Assembly: GCF_025465945.1 (NCBI RefSeq)
Contig: NZ_JANLNW010000004.1
Location: forward strand, 1-64,000
Direction of reading: 5' to 3'
Length of the DNA stretch: 64,000 bases
From: Pseudomonas sp. 6D_7.1_Bac1
GTDB lineage: Bacteria; Pseudomonadota; Gammaproteobacteria; Pseudomonadales; Pseudomonadaceae
This document shows positions 1 to 6,868 of this stretch, in pieces (positions within the stretch are counted from its first letter, which is position 1; every line of letters starts with the position of its first letter). The notes beneath the pieces were generated by a model. It worked only from the letters and a program-made list of their open reading frames with translations, made no database searches and was not told the origin of the DNA. A program made the position numbers and the translations under genes.

Positions 1-1
1 A

Positions 2-868
2 CTGATCGCCGAACACAGCCGCGAGCACCACCGCAGCTATGTCTACGAACCCGGCAGCTTCCGCCCGCTGGCCATGCTCGACGGCTTCGGCCCGAAAAAA
101 GCCTGCCCGTTTTATTACCAACTCGATCACCTCGGCACCCCGCAGGAACTCACCGACTACAGCGGTGAGATCGTCTGGTCCGCCACCTACAAGGCCTACG
201 GCAAACTCGCCAGCCTCCAGCAGTTTGGCGAAGAGCAACTGGAGCAACCGCTGCGGTTTCAAGGGCAGTATTTCGATGCGGAAAGCGGCCTGCACTACAA
301 CCGGCATCGCTACTACAATCCGGATATTGGCCGGTACCTGACGCCCGATCCGAGCAAACTCACCGGTGGGATTAACGGGTATCAGTACACCCCGAACCCG
401 ACGGGGTGGGTGGATCCGTTGGGGTTGAGCAACTGCCCGGGCGCGGATGGGTGCAAGCCGGCGGCTGGGGTGGAAGACCCGGCGCGGAAGGCGCGGGTTG
501 ATGAGGGTGAACCGAAGGTTCCAAAACCGAAAGGGGAACCTCAAAATTTTGGAAGTGAGGAAAAGCTTCATGGTCATTACAAAAAGCACGGTGCGGAGTT
601 TGGAGCGCTGAGCAAAGAGGAGTATTTGCTCATGGCTCGTGATGTTGTGAGTAAAGGAACACGAGTTGAGTACAAATATCAGGGAGAGATACGGGCGGGT
701 TACTTGCAGTTCATGGGTAATAATCGTAGAGGTGATGCGAAATTTGCTTTTGTCGGCACAAACAACAATAAGGAAATTACGACTTTGCATACAAAAAGCG
801 GGAAGGATTTCTGGAGATCTATAAATGGTGATGCGCACGACAAGGTGGTGAGGCCCTCGAATGAGTAA
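2..868 (+). CDS. Rhs-repeat protein, C-terminal part with toxin tip (5' end outside window)
   Basis: The open frame enters from the left edge. The first ~140 residues are the conserved Rhs core end: YYQLDHLGTP, then QGQYFDAESGLHYNRHRYYN, then DPxGL (WVDPLGLSN), after which Rhs proteins are normally cleaved and become variable. The following ~135 residues form the toxin tip, with HYKKHGAEFG, KEEYLLMA and a final TLHTKSGKDFW block. This pattern recalls small BECR-type RNase toxins of polymorphic toxin systems; that is an inference, and the exact toxin family is not recognised. The tip is visibly richer in A/T than the core, as expected for exchangeable tips. It overlaps the next gene by 8 nt, as toxin/immunity pairs often do. 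Delivery is probably by type VI secretion or as a contact toxin. Confidence 0.85.
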   Translation: MIAEHSREHHRSYVYEPGSFRPLAMLDGFGPKKACPFYYQLDHLGTPQELTDYSGEIVWSATYKAYGKLASLQQFGEEQLEQPLRFQGQYFDAESGLHYNRHRYYNPDIGRYLTPDPSKLTGGINGYQYTPNPTGWVDPLGLSNCPGADGCKPAAGVEDPARKARVDEGEPKVPKPKGEPQNFGSEEKLHGHYKKHGAEFGALSKEEYLLMARDVVSKGTRVEYKYQGEIRAGYLQFMGNNRRGDAKFAFVGTNNNKEITTLHTKSGKDFWRSINGDAHDKVVRPSNE

Positions 869-1241
869 AACAGAACGTGCTCTGGTGGTTGCGATAAGTG
901 AGGCAGTCGAGGAAGAGGTTGTACTACTCGTTAACAGTACTCTCGTTAAGTGTTTTTTGAGTTATTGCCCTGGAAATATTGAGGTGGGAGGAAGCTATGA
1001 CATTGAGATGGACATGGTCCTTCCAGACGGCGACTTCATCGTGATAGCTGAAGAAAAGGAGTCCATGGTTGAAATGTGCGGTGAGGGTTTTTCGTGTTTT
1101 CTCTATGGTTTTTTGGACGGGGGTGTCTTCAGGTCGTTTATTGAATTTTCGGATCAGGATATTCACTACGAATACCCGTCGTTCAATGAGAAATTTTTAA
1201 GGATAAAAGTAGACCGGATTGACGTGGCGTTCTGCAGTTAG
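861..1241 (+). CDS. Probable immunity protein for the Rhs toxin tip
   Basis: This 126-residue acidic protein starts inside the last codons of the Rhs toxin gene. It has no signal peptide or membrane segment, so it should act in the cytoplasm. I do not recognise its family. The call rests on position (overlapping, directly 3' of an Rhs tip, same strand), small size, acidic composition and low GC compared with the Rhs core. In polymorphic toxin loci such a gene normally encodes the protein that binds and blocks the tip nuclease. Confidence 0.7.
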   Translation: MSKTERALVVAISEAVEEEVVLLVNSTLVKCFLSYCPGNIEVGGSYDIEMDMVLPDGDFIVIAEEKESMVEMCGEGFSCFLYGFLDGGVFRSFIEFSDQDIHYEYPSFNEKFLRIKVDRIDVAFCS

Positions 1242-1287
1242 CGCGAACTGATTTATTTGCTTACGAGCCCTGATTGTCCACGATGGC

Positions 1288-1511
1288 CATAGGTATCTAC
1301 ACATTTGATTGTCTAGCTCTCGTAGCAGCTGCCGAGCCTGCGAGGCTGCGTTCGAGGACGAAGTCCTCGCAAATCCTGGGTACGCGGTTTGCTTGAAAGA
1401 ACGCGGTGCCTGATTTTACGACCGCTGCGCGGCCGAACGCAGCCTCGCAGGCTCGACAGCTGCTACGGGCGTGGTCTTTCACCGTATTTCAACGTTGTGT
1501 AGATACCTATG
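1288..1511. repeat. MITE-like 224-bp element with perfect 16-bp terminal inverted repeats
   Basis: The ends are CATAGGTATCTACACA (1288-1303) and its exact reverse complement (1496-1511). Inside is a second long inverted repeat: 1321-1354 (GTAGCAGCTGCCGAGCCTGC and on) pairs with 1432-1467 with about one mismatch. The 7-mer CGATGGC occurs just outside the left end (1281-1287) and 3 nt outside the right end (1515-1521). No real gene lies inside. The inner arms are related to the repeat at 9524-9666. Confidence 0.75.
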
Positions 1512-1627
1512 CCGCGATGGCGGTCGGGCAAACTCGTCGGAGATTTCCCGCACGTTGTGGCGGTGTGCATGAACTGGTGTGAAATGAGCTCCATCGATAG
1601 GCTTCAGGTGTCACTGCACGTTCAGTG

Positions 1628-1826
1628 GCGGGGTGTAGGAACCCTTCGAAACCATGAGAGACGCGTAAGCGTCGACACCTGATTTGCGGTCGTGATTGTG
1701 CGTCCGTAAGATCAGTTGCGGCGGCTATGCGCGGGCACGCTTCGGCGTGGTCGAGTTTCTCTGGTACTCGGTATTCCTACCCCGCGTATAGCTGCCACCC
1801 AAGTCTGTAGGAAGGCCGGTGGCAGC
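1628..1826 (+). promoter_or_regulatory. Candidate structured leader RNA with competing helices
   Basis: Directly readable pairings are as follows. Closing stem A: 1628-1640 with 1775-1785 (11 pairs, 2-nt bulge). Helix B: 1720-1735 with 1781-1796 (16 contiguous pairs including two G-U). Hairpin C: GCTGCCACC 1791-1799 with GGTGGCAGC 1818-1826 (9 perfect pairs). A, B and C compete for 1781-1799. Three local hairpins are compatible with them: GACGC-GTAA-GCGTC (1660-1673), CACGC-TTCG-GCGTG (1736-1749) and CGAGT/ACTCG (1752-1770). The small gene at 1852 starts 25 nt after hairpin C. No uridine run follows C, so control of translation is more likely than termination, if it is a switch. Confidence 0.6.
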
Positions 1827-1851
1827 TTCCATTCCTACTAGAGGCTTCAAT

Positions 1852-2184
1852 ATGAACACCTATAACCCCGATCCACCCTACGTCCCCCCAACTTCCCATC
1901 CCTCCAACCGCTACATGGCCCTCACCAGCAACTGCAGCGACATGCCCACCTTGTTCGTCGATACCCACGCACCGCTTGATATCTTGCTCGACGCTGCCGG
2001 ATATCGCATTCGTGCGGTGACTCAGGTGCTGGAGAACCTCGCCATGCGTGGCGAGATTGCCAGCGACTCGGTCATCCTCAACGACTTCGCGTTGCTGTGT
2101 GCGATTCCGCTGCGCGACGGTTGTGATCTGCTGGATGTGCTCGGGCGGCGGTTGCCGGAGCCCGTTTTGGATTCAGTTAAATAG
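1852..2184 (+). CDS. Small conserved-type protein (DUF3077/DUF6124-like), unknown function
   Basis: A 110-residue protein starting at ATG 1852, preceded by AGAGG at a 7-nt distance; the in-frame ATG at 1819 lies inside the leader hairpin and lacks a ribosome site. The N-terminus is proline-rich (NPDPPYVPPTSHPSN). The rest looks helical (HAPLDILLDAAGYRIRAVTQ, LNDFALLCAIPLRDGCDLLD). It resembles the small DUF3077/DUF6124 proteins common in Pseudomonas, but that is from memory and only tentative. No function is known to me. It lies alone behind the structured leader and ahead of a clear terminator, so it is probably a single-gene transcript. Confidence 0.65.
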   Translation: MNTYNPDPPYVPPTSHPSNRYMALTSNCSDMPTLFVDTHAPLDILLDAAGYRIRAVTQVLENLAMRGEIASDSVILNDFALLCAIPLRDGCDLLDVLGRRLPEPVLDSVK

Positions 2185-2295
2185 AGAGTTTGGTGCGGTC
2201 TGTCGTCTTCTCAATCCTGCGACATGCTTTTCACGAATTGCTCACATCCTGGAGCGCAGATTGAACTGACAAAAGGATTTGACCCCATCAAACAG

Positions 2296-2320
2296 AAAGC
2301 CCGCCATGTGCGGGCTTTTT
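2296..2320 (+). terminator. Rho-independent terminator
   Basis: AAGCCCGC and GCGGGCTT form a tight hairpin followed by TTTTT. It lies about 110 nt after the stop of the small gene ending at 2184 and closes that transcript. Confidence 0.85.
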
Positions 2321-2381
2321 GTTGCGCGTTTGTTAATGCCTCAGGGCTGTAATCCACGGGATTTGGTCGGGCGCAGTTTTT

Positions 2382-2510
2382 GTGGCGAGGGAGCTTGCTC
2401 CCGCTGGGCTGCGCAGCGGCCCCAACACCAGCAATCCATTTCTTCAGGCGTACCGTATTTGCCGATTTTCGGCTGCTACGCAGCCGAGCGGGAGCAAGCT
2501 CCCTCGCCAC
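2382..2510. repeat. REPIN-type inverted repeat, GTGGCGAGGGAGCTTGCTCC family
   Basis: The left arm 2382-2417 and right arm 2471-2510 match over at least 24 bp without mismatch and then with a few. The same arm sequence occurs in the composite repeat at 27085-27190. It occupies most of the gap between the small gene at 1852-2184 and the SurE-like gene, and no gene is seen in it. Confidence 0.85.
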
Positions 2511-2536
2511 GGGGTTTAGTCAGTGATTAGCGGGTA

Positions 2537-3514
2537 TCAGGGTTTCACTCCCCGCAACATCTTCTGCGCCCGATCCTGCTGGGCTTGCGGTGCGGTGTGG
2601 TTGCCGTCGATCACGGTGATCACGGCGTTGCCTTGTGACAACAACCACGCATCCGCCTGTTGCTGGGTCTTGGTTGGGGCCGGTGGGGCGACCAGGTTGA
2701 CCCGCACGATGCCGTCTTCGCCGCGTTGGGTGGTGAAGTTCACTCGATCCCAATCGCCGATAGGCGCGAATTTCACCCCTTTGACTTCACTGGCCGGTAA
2801 CGCCGGGTAGTTGAGGTTCAGGCCGTTGACGCCCGGCAAACCGAGGACGTTGAGTTCACAGGCCTGATGATCTTTTTTGCACTGGGCGCGGGCCTTGGTT
2901 CCGGCTTCACTGGCCTGTGCAATCACTCGCACGGCAAAGCTTGCAGTGGCTGGCATGGCGTCGAGGGTTTTGCGGTAGCCGGCTTTTTGGTCGCGGATGA
3001 TCAGGTCCATATCAATCCCGGTCGACACCGCCACCCCTGGCACACCCTTGAACATTCCGCGTACGGCGGCGTTGAGGGTGCCGGACATTTGCGTCAGCGG
3101 CCCGACGTTTTCACCGAAATTGCTGCCGGACACCACCAAGTCCGGGCGATGGTCCTTGAGCAGCAGGTCGAAACCGACGTTGACCGCGTCCACCGGGGTG
3201 CCGATGGCGGAGGTCTTGCCGGCCGGCGCGCTATAGCCGTCCGGTGGGCCGACGCAGAATTTGTGCGGGGCCAGTTCGGTGATGGCCAGGGCCTGGCCGG
3301 GGATCACCACGCTGGCGGCGGCGATGCCGCTGCTGTCATTCAACGGGCCGACCAAGGTCACGTCGTGGCCGGCGGCGGTCAGCGCCTGGTACATCGCGTC
3401 GATGCCGGGGGCGCGGCAGCCGTCGTCGTTGGTCAGCAGAATGTTCAGGGCATTGGCGTTCAGTGACAGGCCGAGGCTGGCCAGGGCAATGGCGCCGGTG
3501 AGCAGTTTGTTCAT
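2537..3514 (-). CDS. Exported SurE-family 5'/3'-nucleotidase-like phosphatase
   Basis: 325 residues. An N-terminal signal peptide (MNKLLTGAIALASLGLSLNA) is followed at once by the SurE catalytic start ILLTNDDG. The family's other conserved blocks are present: GIDAMYQAL, DSSG, the D-V-N substrate region, and SGSNFGENVG followed by SGTLNAA. Typical SurE is cytoplasmic and ~250 residues; this one is exported and longer, so a periplasmic phosphatase acting on nucleotides or another phosphoester is likely. It lies behind the DUF1302-DUF1329 pair on the same strand, but a strong hairpin separates them, so coupling to steroid degradation is uncertain. Confidence 0.88.
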   Translation of the reverse strand: MNKLLTGAIALASLGLSLNANALNILLTNDDGCRAPGIDAMYQALTAAGHDVTLVGPLNDSSGIAAASVVIPGQALAITELAPHKFCVGPPDGYSAPAGKTSAIGTPVDAVNVGFDLLLKDHRPDLVVSGSNFGENVGPLTQMSGTLNAAVRGMFKGVPGVAVSTGIDMDLIIRDQKAGYRKTLDAMPATASFAVRVIAQASEAGTKARAQCKKDHQACELNVLGLPGVNGLNLNYPALPASEVKGVKFAPIGDWDRVNFTTQRGEDGIVRVNLVAPPAPTKTQQQADAWLLSQGNAVITVIDGNHTAPQAQQDRAQKMLRGVKP

Positions 3515-3552
3515 GGGGAATGTCCGTATAGGCGGGTAGGGAGATGCAACAA

Positions 3553-3581
3553 GGCCCCGACCGAGTGACTCGGTCGGGGCC
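3553..3581 (-). terminator. Perfect 13-bp hairpin between DUF1329 and surE-like genes
   Basis: GGCCCCGACCGAG, TGA loop, and its exact complement CTCGGTCGGGGCC. On the minus strand it begins 10 nt after the DUF1329 stop and is followed by TTGTTG, a weak U tract. It is either a terminator or a partial attenuator that lowers expression of the downstream SurE-like gene. Confidence 0.7.
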
Positions 3582-3590
3582 CGTCAACAC

Positions 3591-4973
3591 TTAGCGGGTG
3601 CCGAGCTTGCGCAGGTTGCCCGGGGTGAAGTCTTCATCGACGAAATTACTGGCGTTGAGTTTGGCCGGCTTCTGGTCGACCAACAGCCGGTCAACCAGAT
3701 AGGAACCGGCGATCAGGTCATGGTAGATGCCGAGGCGGGCGTGGTAGCGCTGCATCTCGTAGGCGTAGATCGAGGTCTGCATGTTGGTGCGCCACAGTTG
3801 GCCACGGCTGTCGTAGTTGTCGGCCAGGGTGGCGGCCCAGGTGTCTTCGTCGAGGTACAGCACGCGTTTGGCATAGACGTGCCGCGCACCTTCCTTGAGG
3901 GTCGCTTGCAACACCCAGACCCGGTGCTTCTCGTAGCGCATGTACTGCGGATCGACGTGGCCGGTGGTAGCGAGGATCTGATCAGTGCTGACGCTCGGGT
4001 CGTCGATCTTGTAGTTGTGGTACGGGATGTAGATGTCTTTCTTGCCGACGATGGTCCAGTTGTAGCGATCCGGGGCTCCGTTGAACAAGCGGTCTTCGTC
4101 ATACACCCGGAAGCCGCCCGCGCCGGTCGGTGAGTCATAGCCGACGGTCGGGGCGCGACGGACCCGGCGTTGTCCAGGCGTGTACTGCCAGGCCTGACGC
4201 GGCGAGGAGGTCGGGTTGATGAACTCGTGGCCGACGACGATTTCGCCTTTCTTGCGCACCGGTTCCAGGGTGGTGATCAGGAAGTTGGTGAGGATGCCGT
4301 TGGAGGATTCGAGGGTTTTGTCCGGGGTCGACCAGATCGAGTTGATCTTGTAGTTGACCTGTTCCAGCACCCGCTCTTTGTTGGCATAGACCACGGCCTG
4401 CTGGTAGTTCGCCTCTTCGGTACTGGCGCGCCCGGCGAGGGTGTGGTTGAACATCAGCTCGCTGCCGTTTTTCGGAATCGGGAACGGCGAGGCGCCCCAG
4501 GCGTTCTGGGTGTCGTTGCCGTCATTGGCCAGCTCGGCGGTTACCGCGTTTTTCTTGATGTCGTCGTAGCTGCGCTGATCGAGACGGAAGTCCCGGTGGG
4601 AGGGGTACACCGGAATGTTGAAGGTGGTCGGGTAGCGCTTGAGCAGCGCTTTCTCGCCGTCGGTGAGGTTGGCGGCGTACTTGTCCATGTTTTGCTCGTT
4701 GATCACGAACAGCGGTTTTTCCGCCGCGTACGGGTCCGGGTACGGGGTGCCGGGGCCGGCGTATTTGAGCTGTGGCGGCAGGCCCTGCCATTTGCCGGAC
4801 CAGGCCGGAATGCTGCCGTCGGCGTTGCCGGCTTTCTCGGCGCCGACCGGGGTCAGGTCCTGGCCCAGGCGGGCGGCTTCCTCGGTGCTGACCTTGGCCT
4901 GTGACGCAAAGGTTGCGCCCAACAGGCTCACGGCCAGCGCTGTGCGCAACAAAGTGTGGGTAATGCTGGACAT
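3591..4973 (-). CDS. DUF1329 protein, exported
   Basis: 460 residues from ATG 4973, which has GGAGGAG 6 nt upstream; a longer start at 4988 would place the ribosome site inside the gene. There is a signal peptide ending near ASQAKVS. Family features include LGQDLTPVGAEKAGNADG, IPAWSGKW and GRRRV-like basic segments, and the length is typical. DUF1329 proteins usually sit beside a DUF1302 gene and are believed to be envelope proteins linked to handling of hydrophobic substrates; the precise activity is unknown. Here it follows DUF1302 with a 23-nt gap and shares its promoter, which carries the steroid-region operator motif. Confidence 0.9.
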   Translation of the reverse strand: MSSITHTLLRTALAVSLLGATFASQAKVSTEEAARLGQDLTPVGAEKAGNADGSIPAWSGKWQGLPPQLKYAGPGTPYPDPYAAEKPLFVINEQNMDKYAANLTDGEKALLKRYPTTFNIPVYPSHRDFRLDQRSYDDIKKNAVTAELANDGNDTQNAWGASPFPIPKNGSELMFNHTLAGRASTEEANYQQAVVYANKERVLEQVNYKINSIWSTPDKTLESSNGILTNFLITTLEPVRKKGEIVVGHEFINPTSSPRQAWQYTPGQRRVRRAPTVGYDSPTGAGGFRVYDEDRLFNGAPDRYNWTIVGKKDIYIPYHNYKIDDPSVSTDQILATTGHVDPQYMRYEKHRVWVLQATLKEGARHVYAKRVLYLDEDTWAATLADNYDSRGQLWRTNMQTSIYAYEMQRYHARLGIYHDLIAGSYLVDRLLVDQKPAKLNASNFVDEDFTPGNLRKLGTR

Positions 4974-4996
4974 GCTGTGCTCCTCCATCAGGGGAA

Positions 4997-6601
4997 TCAG
5001 AACCGGTATTTGAAGTTGAGGGCGACGTTGTCGCGGTCCGCCAGCGGGCTGTTGTTGGCATTGCCCAGGTAGGCGTTGTAACGGGCCTCGACGGTGAAGT
5101 TGCCGAGGTAGCGCCAGGAGCTGCCGATACTTGCGCGGTTGTCGCCCTGGCCCATGTTGATCGAGCCCACCAGCGAGCTGTCGTTGTGGGCGGCAATGCT
5201 TAAGGTGACCGGTACCGACATGTCCCAGCCACTGAACACGTCGTTGTAGTCAAACGTCGACTGGAGCGTGTAGCCCCAGGCCGAGCGGTCGTAGAACAGT
5301 TTGTCGGTGCCCGGCAGGCTGAAGCCTGGCGCCAGTTGAGTCGGCACCGAGCTGTCGTTGCTGAGCACGCTGTTGTAGACCAGCTCGCCCACCAGCGTGG
5401 TGTTGTCCGCCCAGGATGTCGGGCCGAGCACGTGGATCATCGAGACCTGGGCCTGCATGGTTTTGGCCCGCACCGGGCTGCCGAAACCGTTGTCGACCAT
5501 CACGGGCTGACCGTCGCGGTAGTTCACTTCACCGGCGATGCTGGTATCACCCAGCACCGTGGAGAAACTCGCGCCGAATTGGTCGATGTTGTCGAAGTAG
5601 ATCGCCCGGTAGCTGCCCAGCTGGCTCTGGAAATCCAGCTGCGGGGTCTTGTCGTGATAACGCGAGTAGTAGACGCCGAACTCGGTGTTGTTCAACGAGG
5701 CCGCCGCGTAGGTGAACGCCAGACCGTACTGGCCGCTGTCGCTCGGTGTGTCGTCCGGGAGGCGACGGACGAAACCGCTGGCGTCGTTGAAACCGCCCCG
5801 GTCGATGTAGTCGGTGGTCGAGAAGTAGCTGCCGACACCGAACAGATCGGTCTTCTGCCATTTGTATTGGTAGTAGGCCTGCACATCGAGGCTCTCGGTC
5901 AGGCTGAACTGGGTGAACAGTTGGCCGACCGGCAACAGGATTTCCTTGACCTCGACGCCGGGCGTGGTCGACTTGGTCGCATCCACCGGGCTCTGCGCCG
6001 CCGAGATGCCAGGGTAGAACAGGCTTTCACCCCAGCTCACGACCTGGTTGCCGAGCCGCGCGTTGAGGTTGTGTCCGGACAAATCCCAGGTCCCATAGGC
6101 GTAGGCATCGAGCAGGCGCAGGTCGTTGCGATGCTGGTCGATGGTGCCCTGGGGGAAGCGGTCCGGCCGGCTGCACTGGCCACCAGCGAAGCAGTTCGAA
6201 GTGCCGGTGTTGTTGTCGTTACTGCGGTCGTAGACATTGTCGTAGAAACCGTCAGCACGGACGAACAACCCGTAGTCGTCTTGCCACTTGACGTTGGCTT
6301 CAGTCAAAAAGCCGCTGCGGTTGTTGATCAGGCTGCCTTTGGCAAAGGCGTTGTCGCCGTCGTTAGCGTTGGCATTGGCGGTCAACTTGGGATCGCGCCC
6401 TTCGGTCCGCCAGGCCAGGCTATAGGTCAGCGTGGTGTCCCAGTCGACACTCAGGTCGTCGCTGGGCTGGAAGGTCATGGCGCTGGCTTGACCGCCCAGG
6501 CCCCCGGCCAGCATCAGTACGGCCATTTTTACGCGCATCTTCATGACGTGCGTTTTTGCATACGTGTGCAGCAGTGGTGGGGCGATTATTGTTTTTATCA
6601 T
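4997..6601 (-). CDS. DUF1302 protein, probable outer-membrane beta-barrel
   Basis: 534 residues, with signal-type sequence MAVLMLAGGLGGQASA followed by a beta-rich, aromatic-rich body ending in LNFKYRF, a terminal phenylalanine typical of outer-membrane barrels. The start at 6601 has GAGGA 5 nt upstream, so I keep it, although it puts ~19 residues before the natural signal core; ATG 6544 is the alternative, with a poor ribosome site. The gene is transcribed away from kstD across a 267-nt gap holding two copies of the operator motif, one facing each gene. This suggests a role in passage of steroids over the outer membrane; that is inference. Confidence 0.88.
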   Translation of the reverse strand: MIKTIIAPPLLHTYAKTHVMKMRVKMAVLMLAGGLGGQASAMTFQPSDDLSVDWDTTLTYSLAWRTEGRDPKLTANANANDGDNAFAKGSLINNRSGFLTEANVKWQDDYGLFVRADGFYDNVYDRSNDNNTGTSNCFAGGQCSRPDRFPQGTIDQHRNDLRLLDAYAYGTWDLSGHNLNARLGNQVVSWGESLFYPGISAAQSPVDATKSTTPGVEVKEILLPVGQLFTQFSLTESLDVQAYYQYKWQKTDLFGVGSYFSTTDYIDRGGFNDASGFVRRLPDDTPSDSGQYGLAFTYAAASLNNTEFGVYYSRYHDKTPQLDFQSQLGSYRAIYFDNIDQFGASFSTVLGDTSIAGEVNYRDGQPVMVDNGFGSPVRAKTMQAQVSMIHVLGPTSWADNTTLVGELVYNSVLSNDSSVPTQLAPGFSLPGTDKLFYDRSAWGYTLQSTFDYNDVFSGWDMSVPVTLSIAAHNDSSLVGSINMGQGDNRASIGSSWRYLGNFTVEARYNAYLGNANNSPLADRDNVALNFKYRF

Positions 6602-6693
6602 GTCGTCCTCATGCTTAAGGATCAGGCCTGCCCGACCTGCAGTTCAGGGTTGGGAAGTGAAGCAGGGGCGACTATGGAGTCACGTTTGCAACG

Positions 6694-6718
6694 CAACATC
6701 GTCCAACCGGACTAAGCG
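6694..6718 (-). promoter_or_regulatory. Steroid-region operator motif, copy 1 (toward DUF1302)
   Basis: On the minus strand this reads TTAGTCC-GGTT-GGACGATGTTG, matching TAGTCC-N4-GGACGATG exactly in both halves. It ends 92 nt before the DUF1302 start. Confidence 0.7.
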
Positions 6719-6743
6719 TTTTGGTGCGGATGTGCGGCGGCTT

Positions 6744-6770
6744 TGCGCTAGTCCCATCGGACGATGTCCG
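6744..6770 (+). promoter_or_regulatory. Steroid-region operator motif, copy 2 (toward kstD)
   Basis: It reads CTAGTCC-CATC-GGACGATGTCC on the plus strand, with both halves exact. It ends 98 nt before the kstD start and is inverted relative to copy 1, 25 nt away, giving each divergent gene its own site. Confidence 0.7.
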
Positions 6771-6868
6771 GGCGCGTCAGCCCACCAACAATCCCGAGAC
6801 CGACTGCGCCAGGCCAAGTGCCGGTGGCGGCGGCTTCTTGCCTGTTGGCGCTTTGCGGAGATGTGCGG

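Noticed and set aside
1297..1482. 61-codon minus-strand frame
   Set aside because: Lies inside the inverted-repeat element and is made of its palindromic arms.
5336..6715. 459-codon plus-strand frame opposite the DUF1302 gene
   Set aside because: It lies wholly opposite a recognisable gene, is rich in V/A/G/R/H as antisense frames in GC-rich DNA are, and shows no family motif.
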